Notes under the pieces: model-generated | Seen by the model: only the letters and a program-made list of their open reading frames with translations | Database searches by the model: none | What the model was told of the DNA's origin: nothing | Made by a program: the position numbers and the translations under genes | Shown here: positions 12,879-24,897 of the stretch, piece after piece | Layout of the letters: each line of letters starts with the position of its first letter | Numbering within the stretch: position 1 is the stretch's first letter | Assembly: GCA_030844895.1 (NCBI GenBank) | Contig: JAUTDX010007377.1 | Location: forward strand, 1-64,000 | Length of the DNA stretch: 64,000 bases | Reading direction: 5' to 3' | Origin: Ambrosia x helenae | Taxonomy: Eukaryota; Streptophyta; Magnoliopsida; Asterales; Asteraceae

Positions 12879-14289
12879 CTAGTAACTGAAACCCGCGCTA
12901 CGCAGCGGGGATAGTTGAACATGCTTTTTTATATAAGATACTACATTTGTTGCTAAGATAGAGATGGTAGTACATATGAGTCAGCAATGTTGCCTTGCCA
13001 ACATATCTATATTTTTTACATGTTGTGTGTATGTCCAGTTTGGATCTAAAGAAGGACTCGTAACCTGATACCCTTTGTCACGATATCAGTTGGAGTCAAA
13101 CTGACCATTAAAGACAGAAAGTTGGTCATGCCACCATATAACAACCATTAATGTTTGACACTGAGATTGGGTGTGACTTTGGTTTTCTTGCTTAGGCTTT
13201 CTGTGCCAAAAAAGAAATAAATTGTTATGCAAGTTCAAATTGATAAGCTATTATACATACCATTTTTTTAGTTTCTGTTTGTTGGACTCTCCAACCCATG
13301 AATACGAACATTTAATATACGAATATACCACAAACAACTACCATTGGTGCTTAATATATTAAAAAACATCTTACCAGATGTTTCAAAACCTTCCCTAATC
13401 TAGGGATGGCAACGGGTCGGGTATGGGTCGGGTTTGGCTAATACCATACCCATACCCGGTTATAAAATCTCATCCCATACCCGTCCCATTACCCGTCGGA
13501 TTTTTGGCGGGTATTACCCGTCGCGGTATAGAGCATACCCGCGAGTTTCGGGTATGCCCGTTGGGATTTTCATGAATATATATTTTTACTTTTTTTTTTT
13601 TTGTGTTTTATGTTTTAGAAATCTATAATATATTAAATATTGTAATAAATAAACATAATGTTATGATCTACATCATACTAATATTTGAAATTATTTAGAA
13701 TAAATATAGATATTATAATATGTATCTCAAGATATATTTTTATATTTTGTAGCATATAAAATATAAATAATAATATCATTAAACTATAAATTTTTCAATA
13801 ATGAATCTATTAAAAATGAACATTAAGTGAAGAAAAATATATATAAAAACTTAAAAAATTAGCGGGTATATGTTTCGGGGTAAACGGGTATTTAGTTTCG
13901 GGTAATCGGGTCGGGTATCGTCTAATACCATACTCGTCCCATACCCGCGAAATATTTTTTTTCCAATCCCAAACCTGTCCCATACCCGTCGGGTATCGGG
14001 TATACCTGTCCCAAAATGCTTCGGGTTTCGGGTATGCCCGTCGGGCTCGGGTTTTTTTGCCATCCCTACCCTAATCTATTAAAGCTAGCGTATTATAGTT
14101 TTTGTGTCATATACAATCAAACATATACATAACAAATAATAATTGGTATTAAAAGTTGTACATAAGGCATAAATGGAAGAAAAGGGATAAAAAATAGAGG
14201 ATTATACTTGTGACCCTTTACATGCCATTTTAAAAAGAGGGTAAAATTACCTTTGTAGCCATCTCTCCTCCTTAATAAGGTAACATAGA
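12879..14289 (-). mobile_element. Non-autonomous Helitron, interrupted by a hAT MITE
   Basis: The minus-strand 5' end TCTATGTTACCTTATTAAGG starts at 14289 with A before it. The minus-strand 3' end is a GC hairpin (CCCCGCTGCGTAGCGCGGG, about 12890-12910), a short spacer, then CTAG at 12879-12882 followed by T. It lies 75 bp from the 5' end of the large Helitron, in the same orientation. Of its 1411 bp, about 676 belong to the nested hAT element and its duplication. It has no coding content. The 3' end is convincing and the 5' end less so. Confidence 0.65.
13401..14068. mobile_element. hAT-type MITE with CGGGTA arrays
   Basis: Terminal inverted repeats TAGGGATGGCAA / TTGCCATCCCTA and a perfect 8-bp target duplication CCCTAATC (13393-13400 and 14069-14076) define it. 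Both ends carry dense degenerate CGGGTA/TACCCG copies, and the centre is AT-rich. It is inserted in the 12879-14289 Helitron. It has no transposase, so it is non-autonomous. Confidence 0.88.
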
Positions 14290-17200
14290 TACATACATAT
14301 TTGTATATGAAGCTAGAAAAAAGGGAGAAGAAATGTGAAGTAAAAATTTACCAAGATAAAAAAAAAATTCTTTATTTTTCAAGACCAGTTAATATTGAAA
14401 TGTTTATTTTCTCAGTAGTATTTGTGTGTGGTGAATAGAAAATTAATTTAGTTAGTGAAATGAGTAAAGAAGATTATCATAGAGTGAAAAGCTTAAGAGA
14501 TAAGGAAAGACTAACTAACCACACCATCCACGTCATTTTTATAATTTTTATCCTCAACTTACCAATAGGATATTTCGATTCAAGGGATTTAATTAGATGC
14601 ATATATATTAAAGATATAAATCTTCTTAAAAGAATTTCACGAAAGATAGACGAATATTTTTACTTTTTAAATTATTTAGTAGAACTATATCATGGATAAG
14701 AAGTGAAGGATCCATGGATTTTCAATTCCTAGTGTTACCGAACCTTTTAGTGAAATTAGAGAATAGATTAGAATAAAGAGCACCTATGATGTATAAGCTT
14801 TACAAACTCTACAAGTCGTCACAATGTCGTATCATGTGCGTATGTGAGTGTTGGGACCATGAAAGAACTCGGCTGAAGGTTCGCATATGCGGACTTGACA
14901 CGAATTGGACGTGGTGCCACAATGTGGTCGGACGAGTGATGAGGTTCACTGTGATGTCACGTTAAAACGAACGAGCAAAAAACACCATATTGTGGGTATT
15001 CAAATAATGTATGTTTTAGCATCAAGAAATATGTACCATTGTAACTATATAAACAACTATATCAGAAATATGCATTTTGCACAAGTTATTTCTTAAATAA
15101 GATTTATTAATGTCAAACAACAGTATACGTTTTTTTGTTTGTGATTAATAGATTTCTAATAACATGGTTTGGTTTTTTAGATACTTTGCATTATTGTACG
15201 TTTAATTATTCAAAAGTTTAAAAGTGTTACATATTAACATCTGCTATTTCACTTATATTTTTTTATTTAAGAGTCACGTGGTTTAGTTTTATATATTTTA
15301 TCTTAGTTGATATTAGTATAACAACATTGCATTTTATAAATTATAAAAAAAATCTAATATTTATGATTTTCTGTTCATTAGAACTGAAGAGGTAAGTCGG
15401 AACGGACATCTGAACCATCTTGAGCGGGCAACTGTCGTGAACTTATTTATTTAATACTAATAATTTTATTATGTTGTACTAACCTTTGGCGACATTCAGC
15501 GCTATGGAACTAGTTCTGAGTCGAGGACTTGTAGAGAAAATCCCTAATCGGGTCTGACCCAAAGAGATCTTTACCTCAGTTATAGGCATATCATGAGCAC
15601 CCCTATTTTTTGTTAATAAATTGGAGAATTTTCTCCTCTAGTGCCTCTCTAGTCCCCATTTTCTCTCTTATGGTTACAGATCTAAACCCAAGAAGACGAA
15701 GTGCACCCTTATCCTCACTTTCACACGAGGTCCAACTTTTGGATCTTTGATTCGCACTATCCGTGGGACAAACTATACTGAACTTGTGGCAAATGGTAGG
15801 AGGTTAAACCAGATCCAATGAAGAAAAAAATATGTGAACACACGACTTGCTAGCAAGTACATGCGTGAGTGAATAATACTTGACCAAGAATGCTAATAAT
15901 TAATTATTTTAATCGTGATACTGAGGTTTTATAGTTGGTATCGTTCGTATATATATATTTGTTATTCGAATGCTGGATATATATATACAAATATAGGACG
16001 TAAAAAATGCATAGTGTGAGGTGGCATCGGTCATTCAGTTGTCCCTTTGACAAATCCTTCACATAGTAGGTTATTCTTTGGTTATTGAATTTGCACACCT
16101 AAGAATATAACTTTTAATTTATAAATAATAAACTGATTTAGATTTTTAGTATGATGATAAGTTTTATGTTAGTTATTACATAATTGATTGGGTGGATATA
16201 AAATCGAAACATAAAGGACGAAATGCTAATTGAAAGTTAGTGTTGGTATTTAATTTCAGTTTTGTTGCTTTTTTGTTATATGTATAGAAATAATTATAGA
16301 GAGAAGATTATTAGTTCACAAAAACATCATGCAAAGGAACAATCCCTTTCAAAGATGTCTTAATTCTTTTATCTTCTAATGGACTATTCAAATGACATTT
16401 TTTTCAAAAGTGTGTAGCATTGTATGATGGAGTGCTTATTAAAGAAATTATTAATGTTATATGTTACTATGCTACATGAAGACTTATTGGAGCTATGAAT
16501 GGACGTGTTCAAGGGATTGGAGCTAAGCAATTCCTTTATGGACCTACAAATGATATTTTTTTTTATTTTTTTTCATCGTACTAATGACGAGTTATTGGAC
16601 AATATGTATGGAGTAACGCTTTAAACATTAGTTCATGTTGATATTGTGGGCTAAAGCCCTAGCTTCGAAATGCTTTTCCTTGAGCCGGCTATGGTGCTAA
16701 CAAGTTGATTACATATGGATAACCTAAAAGCATAATGAGAGTGTATGTAGTGATGCCTTGTCTTATACTCGGGTATTGTACTTGGGTTCGGGCTTATCGA
16801 GAATTATAAGTTTTCTTTAATTTAATATACCATGTACGTGATAATTTTTATTCGCATACTTTGTTAAGATAGTCAACGAATCAATAGTATCTGAAGTCTG
16901 AAAACATATATAAATATTTTTTTGTCATAGTACAAAGTGTTATAATAGTGCAACTTATGATTATGATTTGCTTTTCATGATGACTACTGTGTTCGAAAAA
17001 TCAAGAATCAAATGCACCACAATCGAAATATCATGATTTGGTTAGTCCTACTTATGCAAAGCATTAGGCGATGAGATAATTGTTTAAAAATATGAAAAGC
17101 GGTTAGATAAATTTAAAAATCTCATTTATGTATGTGTCTTAACATATATTACACACACATACTAGTGGAATTCTCTAGCTTATTGCAATAGGATTATGAC

Positions 17201-17765
17201 CGGGATCAGTTAAATTCGTTATTGTATCAGTATGATACTAGCACACAGTACTGCAACCAAAATACAAAACTTAAAAATAAAGTCACAGTACCAAAAGAAT
17301 ATCGGCGTGTATTATACATCAATCGAAGTCATAAAAAACAAATAGTAGTAAATGGTTCCGAATTCCAATAGTATCAACACCATTAACACCAGTACCAATG
17401 TTGCTGGATGGAATCGCCCGTGGCACAAATATTGATGGGACAGTATCAAATCGGTCCGCCCACAGCACCATTACCGCGCTACCCACTTTATCCTTTAACC
17501 ATAGGTATGAGTGCTTTCACGAGGCAGATGGGCTAACACTATACATAATATGCAACTAATCGGTTAAGTCACGTGTTACACTTTATAAACTAAATATTCT
17601 TATTTTTTACTTCTCTTATTTCATCCCTCCCTTTTCTATTTCTTACTTAAAGAATTTAATAAAAAAAATACTAACAAAATATAATGTATTAAATCATTAG
17701 TTAATGTATATATGTTTTTTAACAGCGGTGTATTCGGCTTAGTGAAATGCTTATTAATATATTTT
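14290..17765. other. Long interval without a recognisable gene
   Basis: The short ORFs here have no motifs. The only structural hint is at about 15400-15770. There, leader-like sequence ends near GATTCGCACTATCCGTGGGA, which resembles the junction of a plant Ty3/gypsy LTR and its internal region. It may be a decayed LTR, but I could not find a partner LTR. The rest is AT-rich unclassified sequence. Confidence 0.35.
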
Positions 17766-17777
17766 ACCATATCTTAT

Positions 17778-17886
17778 TGGGGTTGGTGGTGAAATGGGAA
17801 GGTAATTAAAGCTTCTAAGAGCACATAAATTGGGGTGTCGTATATTCAAGTTATGAAAATGAATTTGTCGTTTAAAAAAGAAATTA
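17778..17886 (+). mobile_element. Short tRNA-derived SINE
   Basis: A 109-bp unit starts GGGGTTGGTGGTGAAATGGG (A-box-like) with a B-box-like ATTCAAGTT about 50 bp on, and ends TTTGTCGTTTAAAAAAG. A perfect 12-bp target duplication ACCATATCTTAT flanks it (17766-17777, 17887-17898). The same family, TTTGCCGTTCAAAAAA at the tail, recurs inverted at 54797-54923. Confidence 0.68.
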
Positions 17887-17915
17887 ACCATATCTTATCC
17901 AAAAATGTTGTTTTA

Positions 17916-18760
17916 TCTATACTATATTTTAAAGCATTTGACAGAGACTTTTTTTAAATTTTAAGAGGTCCAAGTTCAATTGCTTATGATACAACACCCA
18001 ATGCATATAATAACTACTTCTTGAGGGCAATTTTGTCTTTAGAACAACATATTTAATCACAATGAAGTCAAGAGTTAAGTGATGTTTATGAGAGCTCATC
18101 ACATTTAATTTTACAATTACTTTGAACACATTAAATAGATAAATATAAAAAATAATCCATAATGCTACATGTTTTGTTATAGTTTTTTATATAGAATTAT
18201 ATACTTTATAAAAGTTAACGTTTTATAAACTTGATAATACTACAAGAAATCAATAATGAAATATGTGCTTTTAATTATGAGGTAACGCTTTGCATTTTGA
18301 AATTATTACGTTATATTCATACACGTAAACATGCCTAATCTGATCTTAACTCTACGTCAATAGATTCTATGATCAGATAAAAAAGTTTATGTTTATAATG
18401 AATTTCAAACAAAGTTTATGTAATTACGTCAACTAATCATGATTAAACTAGATGAAAGTGAATTTTCTTCTACAAAAAGTATTTGACATATTGTAATATG
18501 CGAAAATTTGATATCAAATTGTTATAATGATTTTAATACGTTATAATTTAGTTGAATGATTATTAATAGAAAAAACTTTGGATGTTTGATAGATAAGTAT
18601 TAATTTATCATTTGTGCTATACAAATATCATTCTAAAATTTTGTATTCCTAATACTCTAGGGGGAGGATTGGAAATGTAAACTTATGTTATTGAGAAAAA
18701 CGAAGTTTCTTTATTCGTTCTTTTTAACAGTCCCGCCGCAACGCGCGGGTTTCCCACTAG
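17916..18760 (+). mobile_element. Non-autonomous Helitron, 845 bp
   Basis: The 5' end TCTATACTATATTTTAAAGC is preceded by A (17915). The 3' end has a CCCGCCGCAACGCGCGGG hairpin (18732-18749), then TTTCCCA and CTAG (18757-18760) followed by T. Both termini match the plant Helitron pattern. The interior is AT-rich and non-coding. Confidence 0.85.
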
Positions 18761-18859
18761 TAACTTTTAGACCTTGAAGACTAAATATAACTAATACACA
18801 CATTTCTAATGAATATATTAAGAATCAAAGCTCATTTAGATTTTATGGGAAGAGATAAC

Positions 18860-19241
18860 GTATAAAGCCCCCTTAACGTAAGAAGCGTAAGAAGCAATCT
18901 CAGCCATTAAATTAAGGATGCAGATTAAAAACTCTAACCATACCTGGGTTAAAACTAACCAAGCGTAAAATAGGAAAAAACCTTCTAACCGTCTAATTTT
19001 TTTTTTCAAATCGTAACAACATAACTAATTTGAACCCTGATTTTTCACAACGTAAAATAGGAGTTATTTGTTTGTTTATAGGGTTTTGTGGGTTGGGGAT
19101 GGTTGTTGGGAAGATGTACAGAGTGTGGGTTTTTTTATTTGGTTTATGTTGACTTTTTTGAAAGTGGCAATTGAACTTGCTTTTGTTTGAAAGTGGCAAA
19201 CAAACAAAGGATTATACATCGGCGGTAGGTGGTGGTGGTGG

Positions 19242-19272
<31 letters not shown>

Positions 19273-19433
19273 AGTGGTGGTGGTCAGATCTTGATCGGTT
19301 TGTTTTAAAATGAGGATGGGTTAGGTTTACTTTAGAACAGGGAAGAGGAAAATAGTTTAACTGTGGTTAGGTAAATTGACAGGTGTCAATCTCTGGTGGC
19401 TTCTTATGCTTCTTATTTTAAGGGGCTTTATAC
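18860..19433. mobile_element. MITE with long inverted ends, GGT microsatellite inside
   Basis: The left end GTATAAAGCCCCCTTAACG is mirrored by CTTATTTTAAGGGGCTTTATAC at the right. About 36 bp pair, including the repeated AAGAAGC motif. The target duplication is not clear, so the superfamily is uncertain. A (GGT)n run at about 19227-19284 lies inside. A 68-codon minus ORF (18993-19199) is low-complexity and not called. Confidence 0.6.
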
Positions 19434-19930
19434 CATATACTTCTCTAGATTTATTTCCGTCTTTATACCATAATTGTACATATATAAGTAATATACATAG
19501 ATATAAATGGAACCCAAAATCATAAACAAAGTGCCATACGTATGACCCACGGTATGGAGTTCCTTGTCAAGAGTAATGTTGTTGGGGGCTAAAGTCAGCC
19601 CAACTTGGTGTGGTGTTCCCCACACACATCACATGTAATGCACTTGATCTTGTTCCCTCATAAGAAACTAACACCCATTCTTTCCTTACAAACCAGGAAA
19701 AGGGTGCCGTCTCCTTGAAGCAAATCATGTTTCCAATCGGACACGTGTAGCTTTTTATAAGTTATATTCTCAACTATATACCTCTTTTTATTTTGGACAT
19801 ATAAAGTAAGTATTTGCATCAATTCTATACAACAGATTCACCAAAACTCTTTCTTGGCCAACCGTATCATTTACAACTGTGTACTCTTGTTACCTCATAA
19901 ATACCCTTTTCAAAACCTCTAACTAGAGAT

Positions 19931-20106
19931 CAGTGACGAAGTTTGAGAATTCGGACGGAGAATCAGAAGTATATAATAACTATATCTTTTTAAAAAACGG
20001 GGGGGTGCCGTATATACCAAAAAAAATTCTATACAAATACTATATAATCGGAACTTTTGAGCGAAAAGTCGAGGGGTCGCCCCTGCCCCTTAAAACCCAT
20101 GTCACT
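19931..20106. mobile_element. Small MITE, 176 bp, with 9-bp target duplication
   Basis: Begins CAGTGACGAAG and ends ATGTCACT, a short imperfect inverted end. It is flanked by a perfect 9-bp ACTAGAGAT (19922-19930 and 20107-20115), which suggests a Mutator-like or hAT-like origin. A GGGGGGGTGCCG stretch lies inside. Confidence 0.6.
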
Positions 20107-20115
20107 ACTAGAGAT

Positions 20116-20880
20116 AGTAGATGGACGGGAAATCATATAGACAGATGTACATTTTGATTTACCTTAGAATACATAAAAATGTTATGTAATGAGTATGTGT
20201 TGTCCAAGTTTAGAGATTTATAGTTATGTCCATATCCCTCATCCGATTTTATAATCTATGCATTCTCAATCATATGGTTCGTTAACTACATATGATCGTG
20301 GTCCATGCGGAAGATATATACAATTGCGCCCATTTTTACGCTTATCCTCGGTTTCATAACCGATGATGATTCGTTGTTCTCGTCCCAGATAACTCAAAGA
20401 TTCTCCATCCAAACCTGGTTCAAGTATCGGGTTCTCTTTATCCTATTCCTAGCCCTAGATACAACTTTAACTTTATTTCATTTCTTTATACCATTAACTT
20501 TGAGTTCCTCAATCTTTGTTCTCTTGAGTCTTGGCACATCCCATCTTTTACCTTTTCCATTGTTCCATTTATGTAACTACTAAACTATACAATACACACC
20601 TAACATCGATATTATCATCATCCATATCCAATATAACTTTCATCAATATTTAATAACTCACTACATGCCAAGTGGATATAATTTATAAACTTGTAATCTA
20701 TCCACATTTAAAGTAAAAAGAAAGCAATATTCATATTCATAAATTCAATAAACCAAAAATCTTTAAAATAAAATAAAAAATTCAATTACATAGAAATTAG
20801 TTTTTCTTGTCTCCTGTGTACACACTTCCAAACCCCCCGATATCCACAACCAGAGTCCGACCCACATATTCACACAATCC
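20116..20880. other. Downstream flank of the zinc-finger gene
   Basis: Contains the presumed 3' UTR and terminator of the minus-strand TZF gene near 20700-20888, with AT-rich stretches that could serve as polyadenylation signals. A 92-codon plus ORF (20305-20583) is hydrophobic and Ser/Leu-rich. It has no family resemblance I recognise and is not called. Confidence 0.4.
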
Positions 20881-20888
20881 AACTTCTA

Positions 20889-21935
20889 TCAATTCACGAG
20901 TTGATCCGAGTCAACTCGGCCCACCAACGAGTTCTCCCGACTCAGTTTCGCATACATCTTCGCTCTAATCTCCTTCCCAGACTCCACTCGCTCCATAACC
21001 GGCTCTTCTCTTGTTGTACTCTCCCACAAATCAAATATGTTCCCACCACCTGATCGGGTCGGGTTACGGGTCGGAGTCGACGGCAAGCTAGCATAACCGG
21101 GTCGTAGCGTAGACATATTCCGGGGCGAACAAAACCCGGGCCCACTCATCGAACCACCCATTGGACTCATTCGGTTACATATTTGCATATTACGAACAGA
21201 TGACGTCAGCTCGTTGACCGAAGTTTGACCGATGGAAGAGATAGGAGACATCGGCGGTGATGACGTGGACGGGTATAAAGTAGAAGTCGGAGACGACCCA
21301 AACAAGCTTTTTGTAAAAACCGAGTCGAAACTGAGTCGACTCGGTGAGCCGTCGTACGAGTCAGGCTGTGGCTGAGTCTGAGACTGAGTCAACCCGTTAC
21401 CGAGAACTCGTAGCTGTTCAGGAGTATGAGCAAAGAAACATATCCTACGACGACACAACACACCATCTTTACAAGGCTGCGTACGATAGCGAGAAGGGTG
21501 TAGCCAGCACTCAAATACGCCGTGAGCAAACTCACACGTGTCACCTTTATGGCACGTGCCTTTACGAAACTCCGGGCATGGGTTACCCGAATAATGAAAC
21601 TTTCTCGGGTCACGACGACGAGCTTTTTCTCCAGGATGAGCGTACGGACACTCAGTCCAGTCATGTGACCTGGCACGTGCACATCTCCTTATCTTAAACT
21701 CATACATACGGAAATTATCACATGTGAAGGCGTCCAGGGGAACAAGAACATCATCGTACTCGGAAACGTCGTCGTATGGGGACATTTCGAGTTCGTCGAG
21801 GAAAAGGTTGTGGTCGGAGTGTGGACTGAGTGAAGAATGTGGATGGATGTGATCCGTTGGATCGGTGTCCCATGGAGGGATCTGGACGGTTGGATTATTA
21901 GTGTGGAAATGGTCTCCGTTCATGATCATCATCAT
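20889..21935 (-). CDS. Plant tandem CCCH zinc-finger protein (RR-TZF family)
   Basis: Intact intronless 348-residue protein. It has the full plant RR-TZF signature. The arginine-rich motif is C85-x5-H91-x4-C96-x3-H100. Zinc finger 1 is C120-x7-C128-x5-C134-x3-H138. After a 16-residue linker, zinc finger 2 is C155-x5-C161-x4-C166-x3-H170. Family members of similar length (the Arabidopsis TZF1-3 group) bind AU-rich RNA, shuttle between nucleus and cytoplasmic granules, and act in hormone and stress responses and mRNA turnover. That role is inferred here. The C-terminal half is Ser/Pro-rich and low-complexity. The start at 21935 is the first of several Met codons ([10 protein letters not shown]); M5 is an alternative. 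Codon GC is higher than in the surroundings, as expected for a host gene. This is the only clearly functional gene in the window. Confidence 0.96.
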   Translation of the reverse strand: MMMIMNGDHFHTNNPTVQIPPWDTDPTDHIHPHSSLSPHSDHNLFLDELEMSPYDDVSEYDDVLVPLDAFTCDNFRMYEFKIRRCARARSHDWTECPYAHPGEKARRRDPRKFHYSGNPCPEFRKGTCHKGDTCEFAHGVFECWLHPSRYRTQPCKDGVLCRRRICFFAHTPEQLRVLGNGLTQSQTQPQPDSYDGSPSRLSFDSVFTKSLFGSSPTSTLYPSTSSPPMSPISSIGQTSVNELTSSVRNMQICNRMSPMGGSMSGPGFCSPRNMSTLRPGYASLPSTPTRNPTRSGGGNIFDLWESTTREEPVMERVESGKEIRAKMYAKLSRENSLVGRVDSDQLVN

Positions 21936-22314
21936 TATCTTTTAAAGATTTTTTAAAGAAAGTCTCTCTCTCTCTGTTTATATGGAATGGTTGTTGATGG
22001 GAAATGAAGGAGCATGGTGGCGGTAATATAAACCGGCTTGGTTAACTATGGTTAGGTGAAAAGGTGACCTGGGTGTGGTTAGAGTAAAAGATATTGTGGA
22101 GAGTGGATAGTGTGACTGCCTGTGATGGTTTTAGGTGAGTTGGATTTTGTTTAGTCTATATTTTGGTGTCGTTTTGTGGGTCTGGTGGATTGATTTACCC
22201 ATGGTTTACTTTATTGTAAAAGCATTTATTTTTTATTTATTTGATGGTTTCGTGTGTTGAGTAGATTAATATTATTATATGGAGTAGACTGTTTGTAGCG
22301 ATTAGTTTTCTTTA
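21936..22314 (-). promoter_or_regulatory. Proximal 5' region of the TZF gene
   Basis: On the minus strand, the sequence just upstream of the start contains a GA-rich leader: the plus strand reads CTCTCTCTCTCTC at 21963-21975. A TATA-like TTTATATTACC lies near 22024-22035, about 90-100 bp upstream of the ATG. No transcription start evidence is available. The intact region before the first MITE is only about 380 bp. Confidence 0.45.
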
Positions 22315-22599
22315 GACTATAACGAGTGGAGGGGAAAGAGTGGATGAAGCGTTATGTGGTACTTTTGAGATCTATGTGTGAAGGGTAAAAATTGTGGGGA
22401 GAGAAAGGAAGAAAAGGAATAATATTATATTTTATAAATTGTGTGTTAAAAAAAACCAATCGAAGCCTTCCACGTGTCCCAAACAATCCCCCCACGCCGG
22501 TGGGTTTTCTCCCGCCCAAGGGGCTCCCCCCCTCTTTCACGCCCATCAGGGATAGTGTGCTAGGCTTGAAGGCATTCTCCCGCCCCACTCCAGTTACTC
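22315..22599. mobile_element. Harbinger-type MITE in the TZF upstream region
   Basis: Flanked by TTA on both sides (22312-22314, 22600-22602). Its ends are GACTATAACGAGTGGAGGGG and CCCCACTCCAGTTACTC, an imperfect inverted pair. It is non-coding with C-rich right half. A divergent family relative to the six-copy GACCATG family. Confidence 0.55.
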
Positions 22600-22625
22600 T
22601 TACAATGTTAATCAGTAATTTTCTT

Positions 22626-23617
22626 TAAACCTTTTTATTTTTATCACTGGACCCATGGCGTTTTCATTTAGTGCCATTTTGGACACTTTTTGCTAACTCA
22701 TTTAGAAAAAATCAGTTACCTCCCAGGGGCAATTTCGTCATTTATGTTCTCATGGGCTAAAATGGCAATTAATGGAAAGTTATAAAAAAATAAAATTCAA
22801 ACCCATTCCCTCCTCTCTTTTCCGATATGAAAACCCGGCCAACTCCGGTACGTTTCCGGCGAGAATAAAACCCAGATTTTTATGCTTTTTATGATCTAAC
22901 CTTTTCCCTCTTCTCTTTTTCGGTAAGAAAAACCGGCCAACTCCGGTAGGTTTCCAGCGAGAATAAAACCCAGATTTTTATGCTTTTTATGATCTAACCT
23001 TTTCCCTCTTCTCTTTTTCGGTAAGAAAAACCGGCCAACTCCGGTAGGTTTCCGGCGAGAATAAAACCCGGATTTTTATGTTTTTTATGATCCGATTTCG
23101 AATCCCATACGTTTTTCAGATACCAAAAGGTAGAGTCTATAGTTCCGAAAAGAAAACGTGTTCGTTTTTCAGATACCTCGCTTTTTCGATCGATCCATAA
23201 GATACCGGTTTGTTATCGACTCAATTGTTAGAACTCTTTCAAGTTTTTTTTTTCTAAATCTTTTCGTAACTATAGACTCTACCTTTCGGTATCTGAAAAA
23301 CGTATGGGATTCGAAATCGGATCATAAAAAGCATAAAAATCCGGTTTTATTCTCGCCGGAAACCTACCGGGGTTGGCCGGTTTTTCTTACCGGAAACCTA
23401 CCGGGGTTGGCCGGTTTTTCTTACCGGAAAAGAGATGAGGGAAAAGGTTTGAATTTTATTTTTTTTTATAACTTTCCATTAATTGTCATTTTGGCCCCTC
23501 AGGACATAAATGGCGAAATTGCCCGTGGGAGTTAACTAACTTTTCTAACTGAGTTAGCAGCAAAAAGTGTCCAAAATTGCACTAAATGAAACGTCAGGGG
23601 TCCCAGTGATAAAAATC
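22626..23617. mobile_element. Foldback element with long imperfect inverted arms
   Basis: The left arm (ATTTTTATCACTGGACCC, TTTAGTGCCATTTTGGACAC, onward) is mirrored on the right by GTGTCCAAAATTGCACTAAA and GGTCCCAGTGATAAAAAT. The arms pair over several hundred bases, including the ACGTTTTTCAGATACC block near 23110 and its inverse near 23295. No target duplication was identified. The size and structure suggest a Mutator-like foldback. The 125-codon ORF at 23158-23535 lies in the arm and is not called. Confidence 0.65.
22835..23110. repeat. Three 98-bp tandem units in the foldback's left arm
   Basis: CCGGCCAACTCCGGTA recurs at about 22835, 22933 and 23031. Each copy is followed by GCGAGAATAAAACCC and TTTTTATG, with a TTTTCCCTCTTCTCTTTTTC spacer. 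The right arm has shorter, partial copies, so expansion came after the palindrome formed. Confidence 0.85.
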
Positions 23618-23957
23618 AGGCTTGGTGTCTAAACAAACATTTTTGAGCAAACCTCAAGGGCCATTTTGACAGTTTACTCTCTCTTTTAGTCATAAACATT
23701 TTATTTTTTATTTATTGTTTTTCCTCGGTGTAACACTTACACAATTAGGGGGAGGGGCGCTCAATATAGATTTTTTTCACTTAACTGATTTTAACCAATC
23801 ATGTATTGCCACATCACTTCACTGATTTATATCACTGAAACACACTTTTTTGGAAACATCACTCCACTGATTATTTTATTTATTTTTTTAAAGTTCACTG
23901 AACTTTTTTTTTTTCTTTTAATTTCACACGGTTTAAAGGTAATATTAATTACTTTTA

Positions 23958-24285
23958 GACCATGTGTAGTGGGGGGCTTTATTTATAATGCCCTTGTTTC
24001 TGATTGGTCCACGTGACAGCTGAGTCAACATGGGGAAATGAAGTGAAAAAGGGGTGTAGTGGTAGGGGGTTATTTATAATGCCCCTGAGTTGATTCTGAT
24101 TGGTCCACGTTTGAAAGTCAACCCCCCTGTCCACGTGTCCCTATCTGATTTGCTTGTCAACATTTCATTTGGCGTTATATATATAACGCTATGAGTGGAT
24201 TTTGCAATATAAAGCCCCCCGTAACGGTGTGGGGGGCTTTATTTTTTCAACATAGCGCCTCTTCACGCCACCACTACACTAGGTC
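23958..24285. mobile_element. Harbinger (Tourist-like) MITE, GACCATGTGTAGTGG family
   Basis: Ends GACCATGTGTAGTGGGGG and CCACTACACTAGGTC, flanked by TTA (23955-23957, 24286-24288). The interior has GGGGCTTTATT motifs and CACGTGTCC blocks shared with the other copies. A second GTGTAGTGGTAGGGG inside (about 24054) suggests an older nested copy. Confidence 0.8.
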
Positions 24286-24501
24286 TTACACTATAACAAC
24301 CGTCCCACCACCAAACGGTCAGTAAATTCAATTTCGAAACCGTCAATCGAATTGAATAACATTGAAACCGTTCCACCAAACGGTCAGTAATATTTAATTA
24401 TTTTGAACCGTTCCAAATTTTTGTTTATAAACACAACAAACCGTGGGGTTAAAACTCACATTTACCACCATATAAACAAAAACACACACACACATACAAA
24501 G

Positions 24502-24897
24502 ATGACTCGTTGGACCTCGAAAGAAGAGATGACGTTGGTGGTGTGCTACAAAGACGCCACAAACGACCCGCTTCTACAAAAACGTCAACGCTTGAGGGCC
24601 TCGGGCTCGGGCTCCCACCCAGAAGGGTTTTGGGACCGTGTGCTGGCCGATTTCAACCGCCACGTCGGCACCAACGACTGGACCACCATGAGCCTGCAGC
24701 GGAAGTGGGCCGATCTCAACATAAAGTGTGATCGGTGGACCACCCTGTACGAGTACATGTTAAGGGAGGAGCCGGGCATGGACCCGGAGTTGGCTATCGA
24801 GTTCACGCATGTTGACTATGCGGCTCGATACGACAACAGTTTTGACCATGTTGAGGCAGGCAACTGTTGCGCTAACTCTAGGTTTTTTTTCTTTTAA
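24502..24897 (+). pseudogene. SANT/Myb-like N-terminal fragment, Harbinger ORF1 type
   Basis: 131 codons starting MTRWTSKEEMTLV. A trihelix-like SANT/Myb domain spans about residues 1-95, with tryptophans at RWTSKEE, GFWDRVLADF, NDWTTMSL and RKWADLN. It resembles the Myb-like helper proteins that PIF/Harbinger elements encode and domesticated relatives, which bind transposon subterminal DNA. The tail after DHVEAG runs into SRFFFF and a stop, so the usual C-terminal half is missing. The reading frame is GC-rich against AT-rich flanks, a codon use typical of a true coding region. ACCGTT/AACGGT motifs cluster on both sides. It could instead be a truncated host trihelix gene. Confidence 0.55.

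Noticed and set aside
21344..21697. 117-codon plus-strand ORF
   Set aside because: Antisense overlap of the TZF zinc-finger region; no independent features.
23158..23535. 125-codon ORF
   Set aside because: Translation of foldback arms; no domain.
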